Counted from the first letter of the stretch, positions 8,428 to 19,381 are shown. The stretch is DNA of 64,000 nucleotides from Verrucomicrobiia bacterium (GCA_025451535.1 JANWKE010000061.1:1-64000); one strand, 5' to 3'. The notes: generated by a model from the letters alone, not told the origin. Program-made: numbers and translations.

Positions 8428-10578
8428 ATGAACCCCGTGCCGGAATCCAAACCGAACAACGGAAGCGTCTCGACCGCATCCAGTGCCAAGGCCAACGCAC
8501 GAGGCCGCGGACCGGAAACAGACAAGGTTGTTGATTTTCTAACTTCTTCGCCGCACCGGGGGTGGCTGTTTGGCCTCTTTCTGGTACTTGCCACAATTCT
8601 CGCCTATCAGCCGATTTGGCACGCGGGTTTTATTTGGGACGATGATCATTACGTGACTGGCAACCTGACGTTGCACTCTCTGAAAGGTCTTTGGCAAATC
8701 TGGTTTGTGCCCGGCGCCACCCCGCAATACTACCCGATGGCGTTCACCGGTTTCTGGGTGGAATATCACCTTTGGCATCTGAATCCGTTGGGCTACCACT
8801 TGACGAACGTCCTGCTGCAAGCGCTAGATGCCATTCTGCTATGGACTGTTCTGCGCCGGCTGGATGTGCCAGGTGCCTGGCTGGCGGCGGCCATTTTTGC
8901 CCTGTATCCCGTCGGCGTGGAGTCGGTGGCATGGGTCTCAGAAATCAAGAACGTCTTGTCTGGCGCATTTTATCTAAGCGCAGCATTGCTTTACCTGAGA
9001 TTTGACCGGACCAGAAACTGGAAACTGTACTGCGTCGCTTTGGGGCTGTTCTTGTTGGGATTACTGTCCAAGACCGTCATTGCGACCTTGCCGGCGGCGT
9101 TGTTGTTGGTTTTCTGGTGGCAACGCGGAAAGTTGTCCTGGAAACAGGATGGGTTGCCTTTGATTCCGTTCTTTGTGGCGGGGGTGGGCGCCGGCTTGTT
9201 CACCGCGTGGGTGGAGTGGGCATTCGTTGGTGCCAAGGGTTCAGAATTTAATTTTACCTTCATCGAGCGGATACTCATCGCCGGGCGCGTAATTTGGTTC
9301 TACCTGGGCAAACTGATCTGGCCGGTGGACTTGATTTTTATGTACCCTCGCTGGCATGTCAGCCAGGCGGTTTGGTGGCAATATCTCTTCCCGGTGATGG
9401 CGCTGTTGGTTACTCTGGGGTTGTGGCTGCTGTCGCGCCGGAACCGCGGACCGCTGGCGGCATGGTTTTTTTTCGTTGGAACCTTGTTCCCGGCGCTCGG
9501 GTTCCTCAATGCCTATCCGTTCCGCTATTCGTTCGTGGCCGATCATTTTCAGTACCTGGCCATGATCGGCCCGCTCACGTTGGCCGTGGCAGGAATTGAC
9601 AAATTATTCCGCCGTTTAAGAGACGGTCGGGAGTTCTGGGAGCCAAAATTTTGCGGAACGCTGCTATTAGTACTGGGCGGATTGACCTGGTACCAATGTG
9701 GTATGTATGCGAACCAGGAAACGCTCTGGCGCGTTACCCTCGCCGGGAATCCGGACTGTTGGATGGCCCGCAACAACCTCGGATTTATCCTGACCAAAAA
9801 AGGCGAAGTGGACGAAGCGATGGCCCAATTCCAACAGGCCCTGCAAATCAACCCCAAAGACCCGCCCTCCTGGAACAACGTCGGCAATGTGCTCCTCCAT
9901 TGGGGCAAAGTGGATGAGGCGATTCCGTATTTCCAAAAAACGCTGCAACTCAATCCTGACTACGTGGAAGCCCGCAACAACCTTGGCAGCGCACTGCTCC
10001 AAAAAGGCAAAGTGGACGAAGCGATGGCCCAATTCCAAAAGGTCCTGCAAATCAATCCTGACTCCGTGGAGGCCTACGGCAACCTCGGCAACGCAATGCT
10101 CCAGGAAGGCAAAGTGGACGACGCGATTGTCCAGTACCAAAAGGCGCTGCAAATCAGTCCCAACAACCCGAACCTCTACAATAACCTCGGCAACGCCTTG
10201 TCCCGCCAGGGACATTTCGAGCAGTCCGTCGCGCACTATCAAGCCGCGATTAAGCTGGCACCAAACAACCCATCCTTTCTGAACAATCTGGCATGGCTTT
10301 TGGCGACGTGTCCCGAGGCACGCGTGCGCAATGGCCAGCAGGCCGTCCAATTGGCCGAACGGGTTTGTCAATTGACCGATTACGAGCAGCCGCAATTGAT
10401 TTGTACCCTGGCCGCCGCTTACGCTGAGGCGGGACGCTTTGACGATGCGGCGGCGACGTCGGAAAGAGCCCGCGAATTGGCGCAGGCCGCTGGGCAACAA
10501 GCGCTGGCGCTCCAGAGCCAGAAGTTGCTGCAACTTTTCAAAGCCCATCAGCCCTATCGTGAGCGGCTTGCCCAGTGA
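8428..10578 (+). CDS. Multi-pass membrane protein with C-terminal TPR array (PMT/TMTC-like architecture)
   Basis: N-terminal multi-TM region with GFIWDDDHYV and YHLTNVLLQ motifs, then at least five 34-aa TPRs. ORF open from TTG 8392; ATG at 8428 chosen. Confidence 0.85.
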   Translation: MNPVPESKPNNGSVSTASSAKANARGRGPETDKVVDFLTSSPHRGWLFGLFLVLATILAYQPIWHAGFIWDDDHYVTGNLTLHSLKGLWQIWFVPGATPQYYPMAFTGFWVEYHLWHLNPLGYHLTNVLLQALDAILLWTVLRRLDVPGAWLAAAIFALYPVGVESVAWVSEIKNVLSGAFYLSAALLYLRFDRTRNWKLYCVALGLFLLGLLSKTVIATLPAALLLVFWWQRGKLSWKQDGLPLIPFFVAGVGAGLFTAWVEWAFVGAKGSEFNFTFIERILIAGRVIWFYLGKLIWPVDLIFMYPRWHVSQAVWWQYLFPVMALLVTLGLWLLSRRNRGPLAAWFFFVGTLFPALGFLNAYPFRYSFVADHFQYLAMIGPLTLAVAGIDKLFRRLRDGREFWEPKFCGTLLLVLGGLTWYQCGMYANQETLWRVTLAGNPDCWMARNNLGFILTKKGEVDEAMAQFQQALQINPKDPPSWNNVGNVLLHWGKVDEAIPYFQKTLQLNPDYVEARNNLGSALLQKGKVDEAMAQFQKVLQINPDSVEAYGNLGNAMLQEGKVDDAIVQYQKALQISPNNPNLYNNLGNALSRQGHFEQSVAHYQAAIKLAPNNPSFLNNLAWLLATCPEARVRNGQQAVQLAERVCQLTDYEQPQLICTLAAAYAEAGRFDDAAATSERARELAQAAGQQALALQSQKLLQLFKAHQPYRERLAQ

Positions 10579-10703
10579 GAGCTTGAGTGCCTGGCGCCGC
10601 GCGCGCCGCGCCCGGCTGGAACAGTGGTGCGCGCGAGAGGACTTGAATCGACCGCACTTGTCATGATCCTTCAACTCTCAACTCTCAGCCCCAAGCAATC
10701 CGC

Positions 10704-12260
10704 TTACTCGTATCCGAGGGCCTTGACGAACGGTTCCAGCCGGTGCAGAACCGGCTCCAGATATTTCTGGTAGTTCCGCCAGCGGCCCAGGGCGCGCTTA
10801 TACACCGGTTGTGTTGCGTCGGCGTAAGTCGGAGAGCGCAGTCTTTTGCCCCGCGCGTGTTCGTCAAAGCGCAACACAGACGAATCCCAGGACACGCCCA
10901 GAAAATCCAATACGCGCCGGGACACTGATTCCAAATCAGCCACCACATCTTCGTAGCGCACTTCCAGCCACGGGTTTTTTATCATGGACGAAAGAATCTT
11001 CCACTCCTCCGCCGTGTGCGCGTAGCCTTCAGTTGTCGCTTCCAGACTCAGATAGGGTGCACAGGAGGAGGTGACCGGCACATAACATTGCATGAAACAA
11101 CTCAGGACCACGTCCCGTGGGTCCCGCAATGCAATCAGAATTTTAATTTCGGGAAATATCCGAATAAAGGCCGCGAGAAAAAGGGTCACCGAAGGATTTT
11201 TGTCAATCAGCAGCCGGTCGCCAATCGGTTTGTTCAGGCACAGTTCCATGGCGTGGAAATATCTTGTGCGGGCCTGTTGCAAGGCATCGGTTTGCGCTGC
11301 TTCCAGATACGCTATCGGCGCGCCTCCGGGAAGATTCCTCTTTAGAGGGTTGAGCGCGTCGTCCACAAAAACCTGTGTCTCCTCGGCCGAGACGATGTCC
11401 GGATGCGAATCCAGCACTTGTTCCAACAAGGTTGTTCCCGAACGCGGATGGCCGCCCAGGAACGCCAGGCGCCGGAGAGGCTGGAGTTGAGAACCAAAAT
11501 CAAACCAGCGGTGCATGGTTTCCACCGTAAAGTCAGCCAGCGTCTTTTTTCCGGCAATGCGGTTTGCTTGCACTTGGGCCGGCAACAGTTGGGCGTCCGG
11601 GAGCAACATCGCCTTGGCCTCCAGAAACGACGCCATGGCTTCATCGCAACGCCCTTGCCGGTCCAGGATGGTGCCCAGTTCGTAGTAACCACGTATCCGC
11701 ATTTCACGCTGCGCTGACCCCAGGACGGGGCGAAGAGTCTTCTCTGCTTCTTCCAAATGTGCGGCCTGACGGCTTAACCTGGCCTGGGTCAGGCGGGCCA
11801 AAGCACAGTTGGCGTCCAATTGCAATGCCTGCTCCACCAGTTTGGCGGCATCTTCCAAGCGGTGCAGGCGTTCGTAGAGTTCTGCCATTCGGGCGAAGGT
11901 TTCCGGAGTTGGATCCTTTTGATCCAGGGCCTGCTGAAAATAATGTTCAGCCACTTGATGGCTGGCAAAATCGGCGGACAACTGGCCCGCGGTCGCCAAG
12001 GCCTCCGATTTTTTTGCCGCCAGACGCACGGCCTTGTCAAAACAGCGTTCAGCCGCGGCATAATCGTAACGCAATCCATAACGCTGACCCAGCATGAACA
12101 GGAGACCGGGATTGGCCGGATCCAGACGGCTGGCGCGTTCCAGCGACTCAAAGCATTGCTGGAAGTCACGCCGTTTCCAGGCTTCATCCGCTGTCTGAAT
12201 CATTCGGAACACGGAGCCTTGGGAAACCAGCGACGATCGTTTCAACTTCATGATGGCCAT
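10704..12260 (-). CDS. TPR-sulfotransferase fusion
   Basis: N-terminal TPRs; sulfotransferase 5'-PSB loop GGHPRSGTTLLEQVLDSHPDI and ALRDPRDVVLSCFMQCY. Confidence 0.9.
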   Translation of the reverse strand: MAIMKLKRSSLVSQGSVFRMIQTADEAWKRRDFQQCFESLERASRLDPANPGLLFMLGQRYGLRYDYAAAERCFDKAVRLAAKKSEALATAGQLSADFASHQVAEHYFQQALDQKDPTPETFARMAELYERLHRLEDAAKLVEQALQLDANCALARLTQARLSRQAAHLEEAEKTLRPVLGSAQREMRIRGYYELGTILDRQGRCDEAMASFLEAKAMLLPDAQLLPAQVQANRIAGKKTLADFTVETMHRWFDFGSQLQPLRRLAFLGGHPRSGTTLLEQVLDSHPDIVSAEETQVFVDDALNPLKRNLPGGAPIAYLEAAQTDALQQARTRYFHAMELCLNKPIGDRLLIDKNPSVTLFLAAFIRIFPEIKILIALRDPRDVVLSCFMQCYVPVTSSCAPYLSLEATTEGYAHTAEEWKILSSMIKNPWLEVRYEDVVADLESVSRRVLDFLGVSWDSSVLRFDEHARGKRLRSPTYADATQPVYKRALGRWRNYQKYLEPVLHRLEPFVKALGYE

Positions 12261-12678
12261 AAATCGTAAAGGCCATCACTGCCGGAAGCTATGAAAAACA
12301 TGGCAGCCGGCCGGACCGGGTTCTGACATCCCTCCCGGGAGACACTCCGAAGCGCCGAACACCGGTTCAGCCCGTCATGATATTCGCAGCTTGATGCAAC
12401 AACATTGCAGGTTCAAGCGTCTTACAGTCGCCTGCTTTCCGGCAAGCGGGATTGAGGCCCCGATAGACATTGATAACTCCCATGACACAAACGACTTGAC
12501 GATTTTTGTGGGGACCGGGCCTTAACCTTGGATTAGATGGGTCGGTGAAGCCGCTGGTCCCGGGGGAACATTGTCCCTATTTTTCGGGACATGGATTTTA
12601 TTCCCATTATAGGTTAGTATGGGTTAAATATAAGCAACCAATGTTTCGCCTGAATTTTAATCTTTGATTATTGCGCTA

Positions 12679-13098
12679 ATGAAATACCCTTTTAATTCTC
12701 CTCGGCCGGCTCGCCGGCTGTCTTGGTGCGGACCGATGTTGGGTGCCATTTGTGCCACTGCGCTGTTTGCGGGTTGCAGCAAGCCGGCTCAAACCTCTGC
12801 GCCCATGTCCGAAACCAACGCCGTGCAACCCGCGGCGGAATCCCCCTCCACCCAGCCAACCCCGGCCGCTTCAAGCCCGGCTTCCAGTCCTGCTCCGGCG
12901 GCAATCACCAACAGTGCCGCACCAGACTTGCGGCCGTTGAACCAGGCACTGATCGGATGGAGGATACAGAACCGTCGCGTCCCCGCCAGTTTTGCAGAGT
13001 TTGCCGCCAGCGCCGGCATACAGATTCCAGCGCCGCCGCCGGGGAAAAAATACATCATCAACAGCCGCGGGCTGATCAGCCTGGTCAACGCCAACTAA
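12679..13098 (+). CDS. Small putative lipoprotein
   Basis: Hydrophobic leader with lipobox-like LFAGCSKP, Pro/Ala/Ser-rich linker. ORF open from TTG 12664; ATG at 12679. Confidence 0.6.
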   Translation: MKYPFNSPRPARRLSWCGPMLGAICATALFAGCSKPAQTSAPMSETNAVQPAAESPSTQPTPAASSPASSPAPAAITNSAAPDLRPLNQALIGWRIQNRRVPASFAEFAASAGIQIPAPPPGKKYIINSRGLISLVNAN

Positions 13099-13112
13099 AA
13101 TCGAAACCGCCC

Positions 13113-14114
13113 ATGAAAGCTCTTCAATTGAAAACCAATAATGGTTCCGCCCATCCGATCACCGACGGGACATCCAAAACAGAAGGGTTTACGCTGATCG
13201 AACTCCTGGTGGTCATTGCCATTATCGCCATTCTTGCGGCCATGTTGCTTCCGGCTTTGGCCGCCGCCAAAGTCAGGGCTTTGATGACCCAGGATTTGAA
13301 CAATCAGAAGCAGTTGGGTCTGGCCTTTAATGTGTTTGCCGGCGATAACCACAATCGCTACCCGGCGGCGTGCATCGCCTCCAGCAGCACTGGCAAGTCG
13401 ATTAGTTGGGACAGTTGGATTTACAACGACATCGGAGGCGCGCGCACTCTTCCTTACACACAATTAATCTTGGGTGCTTTTGTTCAAGACCCGATGGATG
13501 CCGCCGCCGCCGGGGCGGCTCCCGCGCTCAAGGCTCTGGTTTGCCCCTTCGACAGGTTTACCAAAGTCAGTTGGATGACCGCCTTGCCCGAGTTGGGTCT
13601 CAGGTCTTATGCCATGAACAGCGTGGGGCCAAACTGGAGCACCCAATACCAGATTGACGCCTCCGGCGGGTATAAATTACCAGACATCAACCAACCGGGT
13701 AATCATGGCGTGGGCATTTATTGGATGACCAGCAAGGCATTGCCCGATCCGAATGCCCCAGGGTATCTCACCACCGTGGTCCGGGGTCCTTCCGGAACCA
13801 TTCTGCTGGCCGAAGAAACTGGTGGTCAGCAGGCCGAAGGCAACCAGTGGACCTGCATTTGCAACGGCCCGCAAACCTCGATGAATGGCAGCGCCAATGG
13901 GAATCTTTACCAGATTGACACGACCGCTCCAAAGCAAATTGCGACCAGCGGAAATGGCGTCAATCAAGGGGCGTTGTTATACAAGGCGCAGAATAATCGG
14001 TTCAACTATTTGTTTTGCGATGGCCATGCCCAGGCCCTGGCGATTGAGCAGACCATAGGCACCGGAACGCTGGCTAACCCGAAAGGCATGTGGACGGCCA
14101 TGCCCAACGACTGA
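13113..14114 (+). CDS. Type II secretion/type IV pseudopilin-like protein (prepilin leader, C-terminal DGH motif)
   Basis: [29 protein letters not shown] leader and [14 protein letters not shown] near the C-terminus. Confidence 0.9.
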   Translation: MKALQLKTNNGSAHPITDGTSKTEGFTLIELLVVIAIIAILAAMLLPALAAAKVRALMTQDLNNQKQLGLAFNVFAGDNHNRYPAACIASSSTGKSISWDSWIYNDIGGARTLPYTQLILGAFVQDPMDAAAAGAAPALKALVCPFDRFTKVSWMTALPELGLRSYAMNSVGPNWSTQYQIDASGGYKLPDINQPGNHGVGIYWMTSKALPDPNAPGYLTTVVRGPSGTILLAEETGGQQAEGNQWTCICNGPQTSMNGSANGNLYQIDTTAPKQIATSGNGVNQGALLYKAQNNRFNYLFCDGHAQALAIEQTIGTGTLANPKGMWTAMPND

Positions 14115-14306
14115 CTTGCCCTCTCGTCGAATCTCCACGAAGGTAACACTTGTCACCAATTCTCGTGACGTGACTTTTCCCTGCTTAGTGTTACCATATA
14201 TACGACACCAATGGCATATAGCAAAGTAACAGGCTACCGTTTTCCAGGCTGCTAGTTTGGCAGAGCGGCCTAATGTAATCATAAAATAATCAGCCCCAAA
14301 AATTAT

Positions 14307-16331
14307 ATGAAAAAAATCCTCCTTATCATGCGTTTCATTCTTGCACTGGCTGTGGTGACGTTCGTGGGTTTGACCACGCGGACGTGGGCGGCGGGGACGT
14401 TCCCGACGAATACCTATACCCAGTCCTTTCTCACCGGCGGCAATAGTGCCCCCTTCTCTGGCAGCGGCAGCGTGGCCTCGTGGATTTCCTGGTACGATAC
14501 CCCCGGCAATAATACACAGCTGCCGAATGATGTAACTACACCCGACCCCAACGCCGGTCCCGGCGCCGGCTCATTAATGGTGGACAATCCTTTCACCAAC
14601 GGCAATCAAAACCTGTTCTTTGGAACTTTTGGCAACCAGGCTGGCTATGACTGGAGCACGCAAGTTGACCTGGCCCCTTTTGATACGATCGCCTTTGATG
14701 TGTTCGTGAAGCCCATAAATCCCAACACCGGCCTGATTGTACAGACAAGTTCCAGCACCAATTTCGGCAGTCTCCAGGTTGGTGTCATCAACCCCACTCC
14801 GGCCGCCACTTTTTTTGGCTCGGTGACCATCCCTGCCAGCGCGAGCAACGGCAGGGTGCATTTGACAATGCCAATTAATCACGCCATGGGCGATCAATCA
14901 CACATTGGCGGGATTGCGTTCAACTATAACAATTACAATGGTTATCCGACCAATGATTTTGTTTTTTGGATTGGCCATCTGACCATGCACTATAATCCCG
15001 GTCAAAGCAATCCGCCGCCGAAGTTGTTGACCTTCCAGAAACCGGTGACCGGCTTGAACATGACTGATACCCAGGTGACCGGCAACAATAACAACCGTTA
15101 TCAAGTCGAAACCGCGACTTCCACCGGTTACAGCTTTGCGAACCACCCGACCGGGACCGTGACTTATTCGTGGGACATCAAGTCGTTCCCCACGAATTCA
15201 CCCAACGGGTACCAACAACACTTTTTCATCGTGAACGGAAACACTGCCGGTCGGCCCGGTCAGTATGACCAGGCGGCGGATTGGAATCTGGCAAATTGCA
15301 TCTTCATCACGGTCCAGGCAGACAGCAATAATTTTGCTTATATGGGTTTCCGATACAAAACCAACGAACCGCAGGGCAACGGCATGATCTACAATACCTC
15401 CAGCAATACTGTCCAGGGCTGGCCCGTGGAACCGGTTGGCTTCTTGGCCACGTCCAATTATAGTCCGCTGGGGACCTGGAGTGTAACGTTCAACAATCAG
15501 ACCAACGTCACATTGACCGCACCTCACGGGCAGACTACGAACTTTGTGTTTGATCCCGCTTCCGCGGCGCTGTTTGCTGATCCGGTCACGCCAATTCTGG
15601 GAGCTCAACCCAACGACACGTTTGTTATTGGAGAATCTGTCATCTACAATTCGTTTTCTGTCACTGGCAACGACCATCCTTTGACCGATATTTTCACCAA
15701 CGACTCGCAATTGAGCACGAATTGGACGGTTCTTGCCAATGACCCCAACGGTGTGGTGCTGGTCCCGCCGAATGCAGTCTACTGGCTGCCGTGGACGTTG
15801 CCAGATACGGGGTTCAGCCTGCAAACGAATGCAACCTTGGGCACCGCCAGCAACTGGGAAGAGGTGGCTGTTTTGAGCCAGGTTCAGAATAGTCCTACTA
15901 ACCGGGCCGCCTTGCTGGGCGTCAATGCGCTGCCGAGCCCCAATCAAGGTTTCTTCCGATTGCACAAACGCACCTACACCCAATTGCAGGTCTTGTGGCC
16001 GGGCGAAACCAATTCGCCGAGCGCCCCGGGCGGCAAGATTGGAACGCCCAATCCCTCCTCATATAACGTGGGCGATACAATCCCCGTCACCGTCAACGGC
16101 TGCGACAGCACCTGGCACATCGTTAATATCACTGGTTCCTCAATCTATCTCTATAGCCAAACGGATGCCTCCGCAAACATTGCGGTGACCGGCGGGCCCT
16201 TGGTTAATGGCACGGCAAATTTGACGATCACGTATATCACCGTGACAAACACGGCTAACACCGTCACGGCTGGAGATGGCATTGCCACTAATACTCTACA
16301 AGGCACCAGTTCGGTCATTACGGTCAACTAG
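14307..16331 (+). CDS. Large secreted protein of unknown function
   Basis: 674 aa, signal peptide, beta-rich Asn/Thr-rich sequence; no catalytic motif recognised. Confidence 0.7.
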   Translation: MKKILLIMRFILALAVVTFVGLTTRTWAAGTFPTNTYTQSFLTGGNSAPFSGSGSVASWISWYDTPGNNTQLPNDVTTPDPNAGPGAGSLMVDNPFTNGNQNLFFGTFGNQAGYDWSTQVDLAPFDTIAFDVFVKPINPNTGLIVQTSSSTNFGSLQVGVINPTPAATFFGSVTIPASASNGRVHLTMPINHAMGDQSHIGGIAFNYNNYNGYPTNDFVFWIGHLTMHYNPGQSNPPPKLLTFQKPVTGLNMTDTQVTGNNNNRYQVETATSTGYSFANHPTGTVTYSWDIKSFPTNSPNGYQQHFFIVNGNTAGRPGQYDQAADWNLANCIFITVQADSNNFAYMGFRYKTNEPQGNGMIYNTSSNTVQGWPVEPVGFLATSNYSPLGTWSVTFNNQTNVTLTAPHGQTTNFVFDPASAALFADPVTPILGAQPNDTFVIGESVIYNSFSVTGNDHPLTDIFTNDSQLSTNWTVLANDPNGVVLVPPNAVYWLPWTLPDTGFSLQTNATLGTASNWEEVAVLSQVQNSPTNRAALLGVNALPSPNQGFFRLHKRTYTQLQVLWPGETNSPSAPGGKIGTPNPSSYNVGDTIPVTVNGCDSTWHIVNITGSSIYLYSQTDASANIAVTGGPLVNGTANLTITYITVTNTANTVTAGDGIATNTLQGTSSVITVN

Positions 16332-16375
16332 ACCTTGATTGAAGTGAGATGGTAGAACGTCGTTGATTCACAACA

Positions 16376-16408
16376 CGGCGGGCACTGGCGAAAAGCTGGT
16401 GCCCGCCG
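16376..16408. terminator. Hairpin between convergent genes, possible bidirectional terminator
   Basis: Perfect 10-bp arms CGGCGGGCAC/GTGCCCGCCG between the stops of 14307..16331(+) and 16519..17694(-); no clear U-tract. Confidence 0.45.
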
Positions 16409-16518
16409 AATGTTAATAAGATAAAACGGCTTCTTTTTGGCACCGATTACCTCCGCACTGCGGTAGTTGATTTGGCCGCAGGCCGCTGACGCCTTGTCCT
16501 TTTCAGACCGCGCTGAAA

Positions 16519-17694
16519 TCAATGTGCCAGGTTTTTCTGAATCAACCGGCACCGTTGCTCGACGCAAATCCTCGAACGCATCCCGTCTTCCGGCGTGTGG
16601 AGCACGTAATCCAGCAGTTTGTCCACCGTGCTGGTCGCCACGTGCGTTCGCGTGTCCGATGAACCGTAGTAAATGAATACGTCGCCGTTGGCGCGCGCTA
16701 CCCAGCCGTTGGCAAATACCACGTTGGAAACGTCCCCCACCCGTTCCTCACCCTCCGGCGCCATGAAATAACCGCCGGGTGACTTGATGACTTTGGCCGG
16801 GTTCTTCAAATCGCACAGGAACAGGTACAGCACGTAACGCATCCCGGCGGCGGTGTTGCGCACCCCGTGCGCCAGGTGCAGCCAGCCTTTCCCGGTTTTG
16901 ATGGGCGCCGGTCCCAGGCCGTTCTTGCCTTCCTTGATGGTGTGGTAAAAACGCCGGTCCATGATCTGTTCCTTGTCAATGACCGCGTGCTCGATGTCAT
17001 CGCATAAGCCCCAGCCGATACCGTCGCCGGTGCCGGTGGCGGCGAAATCCGCCATCGGCCGCGTGTAAAAGGCGTATTGGCCGTTCACGAATTCCGGGTG
17101 CAGCACGCAATTACGTTGGTGCAGCGACCCCGCCGTTTTCAAATCTTCCAGCCGCTCCCACTGCACGAGGTCCCTGGTGCGCGCAATGCCGCAACGCGCC
17201 ACGGCGGCGGAGAGATCACCCGGCTTCGAGTCATCGTGCCGTTCGGCGCAGAACAAGCCGTAAATCCAGCCGTCCTCGTGGCGGACCAGGCGCATGTCGT
17301 ACAGGTTCGTTTCCTGCGGCTCATAATCCGGCATTTGCACGGGATAATCCCAATACTTGAAGCCATTCACGCCATTTTTGCTCTCCGCAACTGCGAAAAA
17401 CGATTTGCGGTCCCAGCCCTCGGTGCGCGTCATCAGCACGATGTTGCCATTCCATTCCATGGCACCCACATTGAAGACGCCGTTGATGCCGAGCCGGGTC
17501 ATGAGGTGCGGATTGTCGGCGTAATTGAAATCATAACGCCAGAACATTGGCGTGTGCTCGGCGGTCAGGACGGGAAATTCGTAACGGTCAAAGATGCCGT
17601 TGCCCTGCTTCAGCTTGCGGTTCGGCCGCTTCAGAAGTTTCCGGTGTTGTTGCTGTAATTGTTTCAGCTTTTGTTGGAAGGACTTTTTAGTCAT
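16519..17694 (-). CDS. GH130 family beta-mannosyl phosphorylase (4-O-beta-D-mannosyl-D-glucose phosphorylase-like)
   Basis: ENPH-like segment [55 protein letters not shown] and the downstream GH130 core. Confidence 0.88.
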   Translation of the reverse strand: MTKKSFQQKLKQLQQQHRKLLKRPNRKLKQGNGIFDRYEFPVLTAEHTPMFWRYDFNYADNPHLMTRLGINGVFNVGAMEWNGNIVLMTRTEGWDRKSFFAVAESKNGVNGFKYWDYPVQMPDYEPQETNLYDMRLVRHEDGWIYGLFCAERHDDSKPGDLSAAVARCGIARTRDLVQWERLEDLKTAGSLHQRNCVLHPEFVNGQYAFYTRPMADFAATGTGDGIGWGLCDDIEHAVIDKEQIMDRRFYHTIKEGKNGLGPAPIKTGKGWLHLAHGVRNTAAGMRYVLYLFLCDLKNPAKVIKSPGGYFMAPEGEERVGDVSNVVFANGWVARANGDVFIYYGSSDTRTHVATSTVDKLLDYVLHTPEDGMRSRICVEQRCRLIQKNLAH

Positions 17695-17860
17695 CGGTTG
17701 TGGCTGTGTTTCTCGTTGGTAAGATTATGCTGCCGACACCGGCCGGTCTTGTCACTTAAAATGGCGACAACACTCCGGTCGTACATCTGCTAACCTCTGC
17801 CCATGTCCCGGGCAAACCGAGTAGATCGAGACCTCGGCAAAACTTGTCGAATTGGCACTT

Positions 17861-17931
17861 GGAGCGCCGGGCACCGTCCCGGCAGATTGTTGACATCAGC
17901 CGGTTCGAGCCGGGACGGTGCCCGGCGCTCC
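17861..17931. repeat. 23-bp perfect inverted repeat with 25-nt spacer
   Basis: GGAGCGCCGGGCACCGTCCCGGC (17861-17883) and its exact reverse complement (17909-17931). Confidence 0.95.
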
Positions 17932-18016
17932 GGTGTTGACGAGGTGCCAGACCGCGGGAGGCCTTCGCGGCGAGTGCCGGGACCTTCGTGCCGATGAACT
18001 CGAAAACTGATTATAT

Positions 18017-19381
18017 ATGAGCCATTCCATCTCGCGCCGTAATTTTATCAAAACCACGGCCCTGGCGCTGCCACTGGTCATGGCCGGCTGTGCCGGCACC
18101 CCGGCCGGCGTTGCCAGCCGCCGCCGGACCGGCGGCGATTTTGTCACCGTTCGCAACGGGCGTTTTGAATTGCGCGGCCGGCCGTATTTCTACGTGGGCA
18201 CCAACTTCTGGTGCGGCGGCTACCTCAGTGACGCGGGATTGCCGGGCGGCCGCGAACGCATGATCCGTGAACTGGACCGACTGCAGGGTATCGGTGCGAA
18301 GAACATCCGCTTGCTGGCCGGCTCGGAAACCTCGCCGCTGGCCGGCTCCATTCCGCGCGGCATCACCCGGGCGCCGCACGATTACGATGAAGCCTTGCTG
18401 GCCGGATTGGATTTCTGCCTCGCGGAAATGGCCAAACGCGACATGCGCGGGATCCTTTTCCTGTCAAACTACTGGCAATGGTCCGGCGGGTTTGCGCAAT
18501 ACGTCCGCTGGATTACTGGCGAAACCATTCCCGACCCGGACCGCCCGGAGATCGCGCGCGGCGATTGGAGCGGTTTCATGAAATTTTCCGCCCGCCTCTA
18601 TACGACTCCGGCCGCGAACGAATTTTATCGCGGTTATGTCACGAAAATCATCCAACGCCGCAACACGGTCAACGGCCGGGTCTATCGCGATGACCCCGCG
18701 GTCATGACCTGGGAGCTGGCCAACGAACCGCGTCCGGGCGTCAGCGAAAACAACAACGCCGTTCCCATCTTTACCCGATGGGTGGATGAAACTGCGCGGT
18801 TCATCCATGACCAGGATCCGAATCACCTGGTGTGCACCGGTTCCGAAGGCATCCATGGCTGTTTGGACAAGACGGATGACTTCGTCGCCTCACATAAAAG
18901 TCCGGCGATTGATTATGTGACCGTGCACATGTGGCTGAAAAACTGGGGCTGGCTGAAAGACCCGATTCCCGGTCCCGAATTCGAAAAGGCCGCCGCCAAG
19001 GCAAAAGCGCATGTGGAAGAACACACGGTTCTGGCCACCGACGCGTTGCACAAGCCGCTGGTATTGGAGGAATTCGGCATCCCGCGCGACCACGAAAAGT
19101 ATTCCCCGGACAGTCCCACGACGGCGCGGGATGATTATTACCGGCGCATGTTTGAGCAGGTGGCGGATTCCTGCCAGGCGGGCCGCGCCTTGCAAGGGGC
19201 GAATTTCTGGGCCTGGGCCGGCGAAGCCCGCGCCAGTGCGGGTAAAATGGATTCCGCCGCCGCGCTCATGGGCGACCCGTTCAGCGAACCGCAGGGATTG
19301 AACACCGTGTTTGATACGGACAAAGGCACGCTCGCGGTCATCGCGCAGGCCAATGAAAAACTGGCTGCCCTGGCAACGTAA
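18017..19381 (+). CDS. GH5-like endo-beta-mannanase/cellulase-family hydrolase with Tat/lipoprotein leader
   Basis: SRRNFIKTTALALPLVMAGCAG leader; acid/base WELANEPRPG and nucleophile LVLEEFGIP. Confidence 0.85.
   Translation: MSHSISRRNFIKTTALALPLVMAGCAGTPAGVASRRRTGGDFVTVRNGRFELRGRPYFYVGTNFWCGGYLSDAGLPGGRERMIRELDRLQGIGAKNIRLLAGSETSPLAGSIPRGITRAPHDYDEALLAGLDFCLAEMAKRDMRGILFLSNYWQWSGGFAQYVRWITGETIPDPDRPEIARGDWSGFMKFSARLYTTPAANEFYRGYVTKIIQRRNTVNGRVYRDDPAVMTWELANEPRPGVSENNNAVPIFTRWVDETARFIHDQDPNHLVCTGSEGIHGCLDKTDDFVASHKSPAIDYVTVHMWLKNWGWLKDPIPGPEFEKAAAKAKAHVEEHTVLATDALHKPLVLEEFGIPRDHEKYSPDSPTTARDDYYRRMFEQVADSCQAGRALQGANFWAWAGEARASAGKMDSAAALMGDPFSEPQGLNTVFDTDKGTLAVIAQANEKLAALAT

Noticed and set aside
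9802-10160. CRISPR-like regular repeats
   Set aside because: Repeats are coding TPR units in frame; no unique spacers of CRISPR length.
10625-10660. Complete tRNA gene
   Set aside because: Only the 3' T-loop/acceptor part is recognisable; the 5' T-stem does not pair and no anticodon arm was found.
9667-10674. 335-aa ORF on - strand opposite the TPR array, with apparent repeats
   Set aside because: Its repeats simply mirror the 102-bp TPR periodicity of the + strand gene.
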